From positions 86,369,501-86,433,500 of the forward strand of contig CM075670.1 of assembly GCA_037962975.1 (NCBI GenBank): a stretch of DNA of 64,000 nt. Direction: 5' to 3'. Within the stretch, counting starts at the first letter, position 1. Each line of letters opens with the position of its first letter. Shown here one piece after another: positions 1 to 10,130 of this stretch. Source of the stretch: Clitoria ternatea (Eukaryota > Streptophyta > Magnoliopsida > Fabales > Fabaceae). Made by a program: the position numbers and the translations under genes. The notes under the pieces are model-generated. The model saw nothing but the letters and a program-made list of their open reading frames with translations. It was not told where the DNA came from and did no database searches.

Positions 1-172
1 TATCTCAATCGGGCTTATTTTCGGCTTATTTGGTCTTCGTAAATCACCAACAGTCCCTAAAAATCTTAATTTAATTAGTTCCAATATTTTGGGACATCAA
101 TTAATCCTCACACAAACGTTTAATATTCATTTCATTAATTGACTCCTTATTTTAAAAATTCAGGGTGTTACA
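1..172 (-). mobile_element. Tekay-type LTR, 5' terminal part, cut by window edge
   Basis: Read on the minus strand this begins TGTAACACCCTGAATTTTT, the same start as the 3' LTR of element B at 44579. Similarity continues with shared blocks around TTAATTAAGATT and GGGACTG over about 130 bases, so it is a related but diverged LTR. At base 173 the sequence switches abruptly to the pol tail of another element, so the LTR was inserted there. The rest, and whether it is a solo LTR or a full element, lies left of the window. TGTTACA at 166-172 marks its terminus. Confidence 0.75.
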
Positions 173-254
173 GGCAATAATATCCTGAGCTATTACATTG
201 AGGTATGTCTATATTTGAATTTTGAGGTCGAAATTCTTTGATGGAGGGGAGAAT
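173..254 (+). pseudogene. Tail of Tekay-like pol plus polypurine tract (element A')
   Basis: The segment from GGCAATAATATCCTGAGC to the purine tract GATGGAGGGGAGAAT (about 240-254) aligns base for base with the same region of element A at 56460-56541. There it is the end of the chromodomain-bearing integrase, followed by stop and PPT. Only the last 10 or so codons are present because an LTR is inserted upstream. The purine tract abuts the LTR start at 255, as expected for plus-strand priming. The rest of this A-family element lies outside the window. Confidence 0.75.
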
Positions 255-1055
255 TATAACATCCTAAAAGTAGAATTTATTTGACAAAGTAAGAATTAAA
301 GAGAAATGAAATGAAAATGGGAAATTAATTAAATAATTGTCAAAATGACGAACGCATCCATAACCCTTTTAAATGGATTTTTCTTCTCTTTTCATTTCAC
401 TCTTTCATTGGCAACAGAGGAGAAAGGCCTATCTCTTCTTCTTGACTTCTTTCCTTCCAATTAGCATATCCAACTTGTTTCTTCTTCAATTTCTTCTCTA
501 ATTCATCAAATTAAAGCAAGAACTCATCTCTTTCATCTTTCCTCTTCACATGGATAGCCATGGATCAAGGGAAGGAGCTTTGAAATTCTCCACTTTAAGG
601 TAAATTGATGAGCTCTTATCATGGGTCTTGTTATATCATAGCTTTCCTCCTTGAATTCTCGTAATTTTATGGATTTTAAAGCATTTAGAAGCCATAGATA
701 TAGTGGATAGCTTGAGGTTTCTTAAAGAACCTTGAATTTTCATGAAAAGTAAGTAGAATGGCTTCTTGAATGCTAATTCTATAAGATTTTAGCTTAATGA
801 TTGCTGTTTCAATGAAATAAGGTAGCTTCAGAAGGTTTCGGAGTGATTCAGAGGTTGGAGCTTGATTCGAAGACGAGCTTCGGAGTTGACAACATTGGTT
901 TGGTGAGTTATATCTTACCAAAATGGTTCTAATTCAATGATTTCTAACTTGGCAAGCCTAATTGTGTCAAATGTAAAATTAAAATCAAGTACTATGGATT
1001 TTAGGAAGTGTTTGAACTTGAGGAATAGGGATCAGAGCTTGTAATTATCGGTTTC
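255..1055 (+). repeat. 3' LTR of element A', left part
   Basis: Begins TATAACATCCTAAA (ancestral TG mutated to TA, as in the LTR at 56542) and follows the family A LTR through the pyrimidine-rich leader (about 365-540), GGTAAATTGATGAG, and the GGTGAGTTATATCTTACC block at 902-921. The match stops near 1055, where gag of element C begins. The LTR resumes after C near 13370, with roughly 150 bases of LTR missing between the two halves. Confidence 0.75.
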
Positions 1056-1655
1056 AATCCTGGTTAGAGGAATCACCCTAATTTAAGATGGGGTAATTCC
1101 TCACAACAACCTCATGCACCTTTTTAGGCAAATACTGGACCAAGCAGACCATATCAACCTCCTCATGTACAACAACAAGCTACACAAATGGCTGCGCCTT
1201 CCACTGAGAAATTAAATTTGGAGGAATTGATAAAGCAAATGTCAGTAGATAATTTGAACTTCCAAAAAAGAATTGAGGCTACAATTCAGACTCTTAAAAA
1301 TCATATTGGTCAATTAGGTACATCTTTAAACCATTTGCAGTCTCAAGATTCAGATAAGTGACCTGCTCAAACAATTGTCAATCCTAAAAATGGAAGTGTA
1401 ATTACTTTAAGATCTGGTAAAGCTATCCATGGACTAGAAAAACAACAACAAACTAAAAATACTATTGTCACGGAAAAACATGTAGAAGAAGTTTTAGATA
1501 GTTCAAGTAATAATAGTAATGATATATCTTTTACAAATCCTCCTTCTGCAGCTGGTTCTGATAAAAAACATATCCCTCTTTCATTTCCACAAAGACAAAA
1601 ATCTATACAAAATAAGAAAATGGATGAAGAGATCTTGGAAACATTTAGAAAAGTT
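1056..1655 (+). pseudogene. gag C-terminal remnant of element C
   Basis: The frame opening at 1056 reads NPG, stop, RNHPNLRWGN, the proline/asparagine-rich stretch that follows the zinc knuckle in Athila-type gag (the stop replaces Trp, TGG to TAG). It continues with a glutamine-rich linker, a coiled-coil-like NLEELIKQ...LKNHIGQLGTSLN region and ITLRSGK near 1400-1425, a strongly conserved Athila gag-pol motif. Further in-frame stops occur near 1123 and 1360. It ends at MDEEILETFRKV, interrupted by the LTR insertion at 1661. The N-terminal half of gag is missing. Confidence 0.7.
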
Positions 1656-1660
1656 GCTGG

Positions 1661-3956
1661 TGTATTTCATATGATGAATTCACAAAACACTCAGATGGTC
1701 AGTTTTAATGTGACTTGTGGCAAGTGGACCACTGTCGGTGTAGTATACGTTCCAAAGAACGAATGTCGTTCCCGCTACGGATCATTTTAAATCAATTCCA
1801 AACTATTACAGCAGATATAAGTTACTGTTTTCATGATAGTGAATTAAAGAAATTATCTAAGAATTGCATGAAATCAATACAAGTGATAATTGAAATAACA
1901 GAGTTTAGAAACTGGGAATTGGATTCACCTCTCTCACCTTCTGATACATGGTTGATATTCATATAAATGACTTTTGCAATATGATTCTTTACGTCACAAT
2001 CTAAGTCATTCGTATCGATTCCTCGACTATGAAATTCTTAAGAATGGATTTGATAACGTCAATCCCTTGATCGTTTCAAATCCATTCTAGCATTAAGTTC
2101 GATTGTTTCGACGTTCCCTGTGTTAAATACCATTCCTGGTTATTTACTCACAATGAGCATTTCATTTAGATCTATTTTCGCAAGTTATTTTCCAACAACA
2201 AACGTAAACTTAAATCAAGAAAATGTTGATCAAGCATATTCAAGCAATGAGTATAAAATGAAAAACCAAAAATTATAAAACAATTTCATCGATTACATGA
2301 ATACCAAACACATGTTCATTTGGATTGATCGGTTACCTCCAATCCCAATGAGAAAGTTAGCCACTCATGGTAGCCATGATCATACAATATAAGGAAGAAG
2401 AAGAAGAATCTCAGCTAAAAGCATGTGGTTGAACAAAAGCTCTCTTTCATTCTCAGCCCCCTTTAATCTTTTAATGTTTTTCTTTTATAAAGCTTAATTC
2501 GCTTGAGCGAGTTTAAGGCTCGCTCAAGCGAGGAGCATTCTTCAACTTGAAGGAATTCCACGTCCTGCTTGAGTTGCATGATAAACTCGCTCAACCGAAT
2601 AAACTTGCTTGAGCAACTTTACATTATGGTAGACTCTGCTTGAATCTCGCTTGAGCCACTTCTCTTCAGCTACAGCGAGTTTTGACATTTTATTTCTAGA
2701 CAGTTTTCGCTTGAGCGAATTAATCTCGCTCAAGTGAATACATCACTGAAACTTCACTGGTGGAATCTCGCTTGATGACTTTGTGGTTTAGCCTGAGCGA
2801 ACTCCTTATTTTTGCATTCTGGACCAATTTCGCTCAAGCGAAACTACTTCACTTGAGCGACTTCTTCATCAATCTTCACTGGTCTAAATTCGCTGAGGCG
2901 AATATGTCCTTCGCACAAGCGATTGATGACTTGTAACTTGCATCTGTTGCTTACTTTGTTCGCTCAAGCGAACATTCAATTTGGCCTGAGCAACTTCATT
3001 CGCTCAAGCGAGATCACCTTCGCTTGAGCGACTTCTCATCAATTTTCTCTTAACTTGGTGGATTTCTTTCTTTTCTTTTTCCCTTCTTCTTTCTTCTTCA
3101 TTTTTCCTGAAATTACATCAAACTTTGGGATTTGATAACATGTTTTTAACTAATCAAACTTGCACAATGCTTTTATCCTAATTTATGTCCTATATAGCTT
3201 ATAAAATGACAAACATTGCACATTATGTCTAACTTTTGCTCCAATTTCATCATAAAATCTATATAAATTGGACACCTATCAACTCTCCCCGACCTAAAAC
3301 TTTGCTTGTCCTTAAGCAAATGGTCAAGAAATAGTCAAGTGAAATAAAGATCCTAATTAATCATAACTACAAATAAAATGAAGGACAACTTCTCACTATT
3401 TACAACTGATAGTTCCTTAATCATGCTTTAATTCATCTAACTAAATTCTAAGTTTGAAATGTTTTAAACAATTGCAAGTAACCACTCTGCTGTAAAAATA
3501 AGAAACCCTCTCTATTTATACCTTCCAGGTGAGTGTTTAATCTTTGTATCACTTATCAAGTGTTATTTAACCATTGCATTTCATTTCATTACATAAGATG
3601 ACTACTCACACAAACATGGATAAAAAGGTCTTTAATAGGTTTTAACTTGGCCAGGCTTACAAGGAACTTATTGGTTTTTCTTTGGAATGCAAAGAACATA
3701 CTAAGGACAATCAAATTTCTTAGCCTTGGTTTTTTTTTTATATTCTCATTCTTTCTTCACCTAAGCCATTGAGTTCTTCTTTGTATTCCTCCCTATTTTT
3801 GTTTGTTCTTTGACATTTCTAGGAGGATTGATAGGTATAGCCGTGTTATCCACATAACCCTCTTAAAAGATTGTTCTTGTCCTTAGCATGCATTAGGGTT
3901 GGATCTTCCATACAAGCATGTTCCAAGGTTAAAGACTACAATGGCGCCAAAAACTT
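1661..3956 (-). mobile_element. Athila-like LTR plus element ends, inserted in element C
   Basis: On the plus strand this starts TGTATTTC and has an LTR terminus CCTATCA at 3281. The next bases, ACTCTCCCCGACC (3282-3294), are a polypurine tract on the minus strand, so 1661-3281 is the LTR downstream of it in element orientation. Parts match the LTRs of element D (for example the TCGATTCCTCGACTA and CACAATCTAAGTCATT blocks). Bases 3282-3940 are non-coding element sequence. 3942-3955 contains TGGCGCC, the inner part of a minus-strand primer-binding site. The second LTR is absent. GCTGG occurs at 1656-1660 and 3957-3961. Confidence 0.65.
2499..3031. repeat. Array of TCGCTCAAGCGA near-palindromes in Athila-like LTR
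   Basis: About a dozen copies or variants of TCGCTCAAGCGA / TCGCTTGAGCGA start at 2499, 2520, 2587, 2605, 2647, 2707, 2726, 2830, 2849, 2960, 2982, 3000 and 3020. Adjacent copies form pairs 18-22 bases apart. On the minus strand a TATAAAA box lies immediately downstream at 2489-2483, which puts the array in the U3 promoter region of this LTR. Confidence 0.85.
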
Positions 3957-4800
3957 GCTGGTTATGTCGAGGTAAATATGCCTTTATTAGAAGCCATTAA
4001 GAAAATCCCAAGATATGCCAAATTCCTTAAAGAACTATGCACTAATAAAAGAAGACTAAAAGGTAATAAAAGGATTAACATAAGTAGAAATGTGTCTGCA
4101 TTAATTAAGAAACCTTTATCATATATACCAGAAAAGTATAAAGACCCTAGGACATTTACCATTCCATGAATAATAGGCAATCACAAATTTGAAAATGCCA
4201 TGCTAGACTTAGGTGCATCCATTAATATTATGCCTATGGCTGTATTTACTTCACTATCCCTTGGACTGTTGCAAACTACAGGTGTGGTGATACAATTAGC
4301 AAATTGAAGCTCTACATATCCTGCAGGAATCATTAAAGATGTCCTTGTTAAAGTTAATGATTTAATTTTTCCTACAGATTTTTATGTTCTAGATATGGAA
4401 AGTGAGACTTCCACCAATAAGCTCCAATAATTTTAGGTAGACCATTCTTAAAAACAGCTAGGACAAAGATAAATGTTCATACAGGAACACTTTCTATGGA
4501 ATTTGGAGATGGTGTAATTAAATTCAACATTTTAGATGCTATGAAGCATCCTACTGAGGACCATTCTGTTTTTCAAATTGACTTAATAACTGATTTAGTT
4601 GATGATAATATTATTAAGTTGTTTGATGATGTTGATTTTCTTGTATTGTCTGATTTTTATGATTTATTTGTTTGTGATTCATGCATGGATTCTCATCAAT
4701 GTAATGTGTGTGCTAAAATTGAGAATGTTTGCTTAATGATAATAATAATCTCCCTTAAAATAGAAAATATAGTTCCAAATATTATTTCAAAAAAATAAGA
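3957..4800 (+). pseudogene. Aspartic protease region of element C pol
   Basis: After the inserted LTR the frame resumes with MPLLEAIKKIPRYAKFLKEL, the conserved block that precedes the protease in Athila-type polyproteins. The catalytic motif LDLGASINIMPM is preserved near 4204-4240, and an ILGRPFLKT block at about 4430-4455 marks the end of the protease core. Breaks: TGA at 4167, TGA near 4303, a frameshift close to 4422, and TAA at 4796. The enzyme would have processed Gag-Pol in virus-like particles, but this copy cannot make it. Confidence 0.75.
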
Positions 4801-4810
4801 GTGTAATAAT

Positions 4811-6345
4811 TTGATTAAAGTAGTTACAAATACATCTGATTATGTTGAAGTACAAGTTATTGAGACAAATTCAACCAAATTGATTCCTTCAATAATGCAG
4901 CCTCCCATGTTAGAGTTAAAACCTCTTCCTGAACATTTAAAGTATGCATATTTAGAGGAAGATAAGAATCTTCCAGTGATTATTTCTATCAAATTAAATG
5001 TTGATCAAGAAACAAGGTTGCTGCAGATTATTAGGAAGCATAAGAATGCAATTGGTTGGACTTTGGCAGATATCCCAGGTATTAGCCCTTCCATGTGTAT
5101 GCATAGAATTCTACTAGAGGAAGAAGTTAAACCAGTAAGGCAACCACAAAGAAGACTTAATCCTCAGATCCTTGATGTAGTTAAAAAAGAGGTAACAAAA
5201 TTTACCCTATATTAGATAGCACTTGGGTTAGCCCTGTACAAGTGGTTCCCAAGAAGTCTGGAATCACAGTCGTCAAAAAAGAAAATGATGAACTAATTCC
5301 TACCAGAATCCAAAATAGTTGGCGAGTATGCATTGATTACAGGAAACTTAACAAAGCAACCCGAAAGGAACACTTTCCTTTACCTTTCATTGATTAAATG
5401 TTAGAAAGACTAGCAGGTAAGTCTCATTACTGCTTTTTAGATGGATTTTTAGGTTACTTCCAAATTTATATTGCACCAGAAGATCAAGAAAAAACAACAT
5501 TTACATGTCCTTTTGGCACTTTTGCTTATAGGAGGATGCCTTTTGGCTTATGCAATTCCCCTGGTACCTTTCAACGATGCATGATTAGTATCTTTGCTGA
5601 TTTTCTTAAAAATTGCATGGAAGTATTTATTATTATTTCACAGTATATGGTTCATCATTTGATGCTTGCTTAAATAGTATAGATAAAGTATTACATAGAT
5701 GCATTGAAACTAACCTTGTTCTTAATTATGAGAAATGCCACTTCATGGTAGAAGAAGGAATAGTTTTAGGCCATGTAATATCTAAAAAAGGCATAGAAGT
5801 AGATCCTGTAAAAATTGATGTAATTTCTCAATTACCTTATCCTTCTTGTGTGTGAGATATTCGTTCTTTTCTTGGTCATACAAGTTTTTATAGGAGATTT
5901 ATAAAAAACTTAAGTAAGATAGCCTTTCCGTTGTCTAACTTACTAAAAAAATATAATATTTGACTTTAATGACAAATGTAAAGAGGCTTTTGATTGCTTA
6001 AAGAAAGATTTAACTACCACTCCTATCATCCAGGCACTAGATTGGTCACATCCATTTGAACTTATGTGTGATGCATCAAATTATGCGTTAGGAGCTGTTC
6101 TTGCTCAAAGAGTAGGTAAAGTACAACATGTTATTTACTATGCCTCACGAACTTTGGATACTGCACAAATAAACTATACTACCACAGAAAAAGAACTACT
6201 TGCTATTGTGTTTACACTTGATAAATTTAGATCTTATTTGCTCGGTTTAAAAGTGGTTGTATTTTCAGATCATGCAACATTAAAGTTCCTTTTAAAGAAA
6301 TCAGATGCAAAACCAAGATTAATCAGGTGGATGTTACTACTCTAA
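4811..6345 (+). pseudogene. Reverse transcriptase and RNase H of element C (broken)
   Basis: Recognisable RT blocks in order: the LKPLPEHLKYAYL linker (about 4917), the AIGWTLADIPGI segment (about 5050), WVSPV with PKKSGI (about 5230), VCIDYRKLNK (about 5330), TFTCPFGTFAYRRMPFGLCN (about 5500-5560), and ETNLVLNYEKCHF (about 5705). RNase H follows with CDASNYALGAVLAQ at about 6064 and EKELLAIV at about 6190. Breaks include a frame loss near 5200, TAA at 5396, loss of the YxDD active-site codons near 5627-5641 with a 1-base shift, TGA at 5853, a frameshift near 5945, and TAA at 6343. Confidence 0.8.
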
Positions 6346-6390
6346 GAATTTGACATTGAAATTAGGGATAAAATTGGGGTAGAAAATTTA

Positions 6391-7782
6391 GTGGCTAATC
6401 ACTTAAGCAGAATTGAAAAAGAACTTGACCCAATTTTCATTAGAGATGATTTCCCTAATGAACAACTTATAGGAATACATGATTCATCTCTATGGTTTAC
6501 TGATTTGGTAAACTACTTAGTTGCTTCTGTTACTCCAATACATGCATCTAAACAACAAATAATAAAATTAAAAAGTGATTCCAAATACTATGTTTGGGAT
6601 GATCCTTACTTATGGAAACTTTGTAGTGATCAAGTTATTAGAAGGTGTGTACCTGAAAATAAATTTCATTCTATTCTTACATTTTGTCATACATATACAT
6701 GTGGTGGACATTTTGGACCTCAACGTACAGCAAGAAAAGTATTAGAATCTGGTTTGTATTGGCGAAGTCGTGATGCATATACATTTTGTAAATCTTGCGA
6801 ACGATGTCAAAGAATGGAAAACATATCTCGAAGAAATAAGATGCCTCAACAACCCATGTTATTTTGTGAAATTTTTTATGTTTGGGGCATAGATTTCATG
6901 AGACCTTTTCCTATATCTTTTGGTTTTGTTTATATACTACTTGCGGTCGATTACGTGTCTAAATGGGTTGAAGCTAAAGCTACTCAAACTGATGATTCTA
7001 AAGTTGTTGTAGATTTTATTAGATCACACAGATTTTGCAGGTTTGGTATTCCTAAGGCCATCATTAGTGATCAAGGATCACATTTTTACAACCATAGAAT
7101 GGAGTCCCTTCTTAAAAAATATGGAGTTATGCATAAGGTTTCAACACCTTATCACCCCCAAACAAATGGGCAAGTCGAAGTGTCCAATCGAGAATTAAAA
7201 ATGATCCTTCAAAAAATAGTACAACAAAATAGGAAAGATTGGAGCAAAATGATAGAAGATGCTCTTTGGGCTTATAGAATAGCTTATAAAACACCTATTA
7301 GAATGTCACCCTATAGGATTGTTTTTGGAAAATCATGTCACTTACCTGTAGAAATTGAGCATAAAGCTTATTAGGTAGTAAAACAATGTAACTTGGACTT
7401 AAATGAGGCCGACAAAGAAAGGAAACTCCAACTACAGGAACTGGAAGAAATTCGTTTGGAAGCATATGAAAGTTCTAAAATCTATAAAGAAAAAGCCAAA
7501 TCCTTTCATGATAAACAGGTCTTGAGAAAAAACTTTTTTTATTAGACAAAAAGTTTTATTGTGCATTCCCGTCTAAAGCTCATATCTGGTAAGCTTCGTT
7601 CTAAATGGGCAGGTCCATTTGAAATAACTAATATTTTTCCTTATGGTGTGATTGAAATTTTAGATAAAGCGACAAATAAGGTTTTCAAGGTAAATGGGCA
7701 CCGACTTAAACCTTTCTTTCAAGGGTTCCAAGAGCACACAGATACGAAGGTGTATTTGTGTGATGCCAAATATTTTGACTAA
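6391..7782 (+). pseudogene. Integrase of element C
   Basis: A long open stretch to 7374 contains the zinc-binding HHCC region (CGGHFG ... CKSCERCQ, about 6700-6810) and a core domain with three acidic residues in the expected contexts: WGIDFM (about 6883), ISDQGSHF (about 7063) and GQVEVSNREL (about 7168). The C-terminal GPF motif (SKWAGPFEI) lies near 7600. TAG at 7372 replaces the Trp codon usual after EHKAY, and another TAG lies near 7543. There is no chromodomain, as expected for Athila-like elements. It would have inserted the cDNA into the genome. Confidence 0.8.
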
Positions 7783-8079
7783 TTTTTCCTAATAACAATA
7801 TTTATAAAAAATAAAAAATAAAAAAATGGATATCAATTAATTACATCATTATTTTTTTCGGTGCTAACATTTGTCTCCATCATTATTACTATTATTGTTT
7901 TTGCATTATTACCATTCCTTGTAGTAGTTAAAAAGTCATCTTCAGGCTCATGACGTTAAATAAACGCTTGATAGAAGGCAACCTATCACCTTTTCACCTT
8001 CTTCATCTCTACTATTCTCTATAACCTCATTTTCTATTCTCTCTTTTCTAAACAGCTACAACTTCAAAGTAATCTGACG
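7783..8079 (+). other. Post-pol noncoding stretch with a motif shared by Athila-like elements
   Basis: No ORF. It contains GACGTTAAATAAACGCTTG followed by ATAGAAGGCAACC at about 7949-7980. The equivalent place after pol of element D (minus strand, about 48810-48770) has GATGATAAACAAGTGCTTAT followed by TGGGAGGAAACCC. This noncoding block is preserved between two clearly different elements. The role is unknown. Confidence 0.5.
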
Positions 8080-8643
8080 ATGGAACAAACCCTTGCAAAA
8101 CTTAAGGAAAGATTCCCTACACTTCCACGTGACATGATTGTAAAAATTTACAAAGCTTGAGTTGAAATGTTAAAACTACTCACATATTTTTGCATTCCAG
8201 AGGATGTTTGTTGGCTTATTGAAGTAAAGGTATGTCTTTCTAGTGAATTACATAAGTCTTATATAAAACATTTACCAGGTATGGGAAGTAGTTCTTATTC
8301 TAAAAAATAAAGAGCTAAGAGGATGGGAGTTTACCATAAGTGTGCAAGATGGAACTGTGATACACATTGTAGAAACCCTGGAATGGTATCTATAAATTGA
8401 GAGGACAAAATTAAATTTATAAAGGATAGACTGAGTAAAGAGTGCAACTTGGATAACTTAATCCAAACTCTTGAGACGCATCCATGTGGAATTGTGCAAG
8501 GAGTCCTTCTAAAATTATATGATTTATTCATTCAATAAAAAGAAAAATATAGCCTTGGGAATCTGGTGTTAAATGACCCTGTTTGCCAGTTTATAAGAAA
8601 ACTAGATGGGTACCAAAAATCTCGACTCATAGAAGGCGTTTAA
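8080..8643 (+). pseudogene. Decayed 187-codon ORF of unknown function, upstream of the LOG-like ORF
   Basis: From ATG at 8080 a single frame can be followed without indels to TAA at 8641, crossed by four stops (TGA 8158, TAA 8308, TGA 8398, TAA 8536). The product would be about 187 residues, rich in Lys and Cys. It has a cysteine cluster KCARWNCDTHC near codons 94-104 and a helix-prone middle. One frame held through 560 bases argues for a former real gene. I do not recognise the family. It sits between pol and the LOG-like ORF, the place where Athila-like elements keep extra (env-like) ORFs. It could be an accessory retrotransposon protein or a second captured gene. Confidence 0.5.
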
Positions 8644-8924
8644 GCCGTTACTGGATGTAAAACCAGAGGAAGATGTGAGCCACAATCACAACTACTGTAC
8701 ATGTTTAATGTTATTTTCAATGTTTTATTTTTCTGAATTCACTTTAACTTTTAAAAATTACCTATTTTTATTTTCTTCAATCATGTCTTTTTAAATTTCT
8801 TCAGTACTGTCATTTCTTTTTATATGATAATAATTGTGTAAACTTTTTATCTTTCATCAATTATTTCATCTCAATTTTCATCTATATAAGGGCGTATAAC
8901 TCTATATAGAAAACACAAAAAAAG

Positions 8925-9554
8925 ATGAAAAAAATCAAATCCATTTGTGTGTTTGATGGATCCAACAATGGTAATTGTAAGGAGTACCTAATAAAAGCTA
9001 CTAAGTTGGGAAAAGTATTGGCTGCAAAAGAAATAAAGGTCTTGTATAGAGGAGGAGTACAGGGTTTGAGAGGCTCTATGACAATATCTGCACTAGTTGA
9101 AGGAAGCAATGTCTCTAGTATTATCCTACAACATATTGGTATTACACTAGCTATTGTTGTAGGAACTGAGGTAAAAGTTACAAGCATCCATCAACGAATG
9201 GCTCGTATGGTTATAGGTGCTGAAGCCTTTATTGCACTTCTTGGAGGTTTTGGTACTTTTAAGGAAATATTTTGCATTGCATCATGGTGTTGTATGAACC
9301 TTCATAAAAAGCCATTAGGATTGTTAAATATTATTGGTTTTTATGATAGTTTGTTAATTTTTTTAGATAAAGCTATGGAACAGGGCCTTATAACTCAAGA
9401 TGATCGATCATTCATTCATGCTTCTTCAAATACAGATGAATTGATTGATATTTTACAGAGCTTTTTACCTCAACCTCAACCTCTCTTAAAGAAAGATAAG
9501 GATCACACACACAAGTGCAAGAATCTAGAACCAGACACCACCCTCAGGTTATAA
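8925..9554 (+). CDS. LOG-like cytokinin riboside 5'-monophosphate phosphoribohydrolase captured in element C
   Basis: Intact 209-codon ORF. LOG enzymes release active cytokinin bases from their riboside monophosphates in the cytosol; usual plant length is about 210-220 residues, which fits. Visible here: ICVFDGS (residues 7-13; usually CVFCGS), YRGGVQGLRG (41-50; usually YGGGxxGLMG), HQR (89-91) with the catalytic-region Arg, and LGGFGTFKE (106-114) for the family signature PGGxGTxxE, keeping the final Glu but with Leu for Pro. The C-terminal half KPLGLLNIIGFYDSLL (about 125-140) is close to LOG. Plant LOG genes have several introns and this copy has none, which points to capture through RNA. 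It lies between pol and the 3' LTR of C, in the same orientation. Activity is uncertain given the changed residues. Confidence 0.8.
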   Translation: MKKIKSICVFDGSNNGNCKEYLIKATKLGKVLAAKEIKVLYRGGVQGLRGSMTISALVEGSNVSSIILQHIGITLAIVVGTEVKVTSIHQRMARMVIGAEAFIALLGGFGTFKEIFCIASWCCMNLHKKPLGLLNIIGFYDSLLIFLDKAMEQGLITQDDRSFIHASSNTDELIDILQSFLPQPQPLLKKDKDHTHKCKNLEPDTTLRL

Positions 9555-10130
9555 CTTCTTTCTCACCTTTATCTATATTAAAAAAATTAAAAAATTAAAA
9601 ATTAAAAAAAGAGACTATGGAAATCATATAAGTCACTGAGGACAATGTCTTGAATAAGTGTGGGGTGGGGTATGAGTTATATATATATTATTATCTTTTT
9701 ATGAGGGATAGACAGAGTAAAGATTAATTTGGGAAAGTTGCATCTAAAGTCATAAAGATGCATCTTTGAGAACCAATGTCTTGAGACGTATCCTTCACTA
9801 TATAGTTTCAGTATCACTTTTGTTTATTTTTTTATTTTAAAATAAAAAAATAAATTTTTTTGTGTCATGAGTACTTTTGTTGGGATGGGCTAAGTAAAGA
9901 GTCTAAACTTTTGAGACGCATCCTCACAACACATCTCACTCGGATAACCACAATCATTTTATCTTCTTTATCAATTTTTTAAAGAAATAGAAAAACACAC
10001 ACACAGAGCCACTATCTTTGCTTTAGTGTCGGGTATCTTTTACCTTTATCTTCACCACGATTATTTCCATTCAACATTGAGCATTATGCAACCATAAACA
10101 TCATCTTCATCATTCTCCAGATACCACACT
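9555..10130 (+). other. Noncoding stretch with second purine tract and diverged repeats
   Basis: No supportable gene. It contains AAGTGTGGGGTGGGG (about 9656-9670), preceded by GAGGACAATGTCTTG, a block that recurs in Athila-like elements upstream of the 3' LTR and could act as an extra polypurine primer. Two copies of a repeat (GATAGACAGAGTAAAGA...TTGAGACGTATCC at 9707-9793 and GATGGGCTAAGTAAAGA...TTGAGACGCATCC at 9884-9923) match a third copy inside the decayed ORF at 8425-8483. Confidence 0.5.

Noticed and set aside
3978..4169. Independent small genes on both strands at this place
   Set aside because: The plus-strand frame is the conserved block preceding the protease of element C, and the minus-strand frame is its shadow.
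8925..9554. LOG-like ORF as an ordinary host gene
   Set aside because: No introns, no host promoter or neighbours, and it lies between pol and the PPT/LTR of element C on the same strand. A captured gene is the simpler reading.
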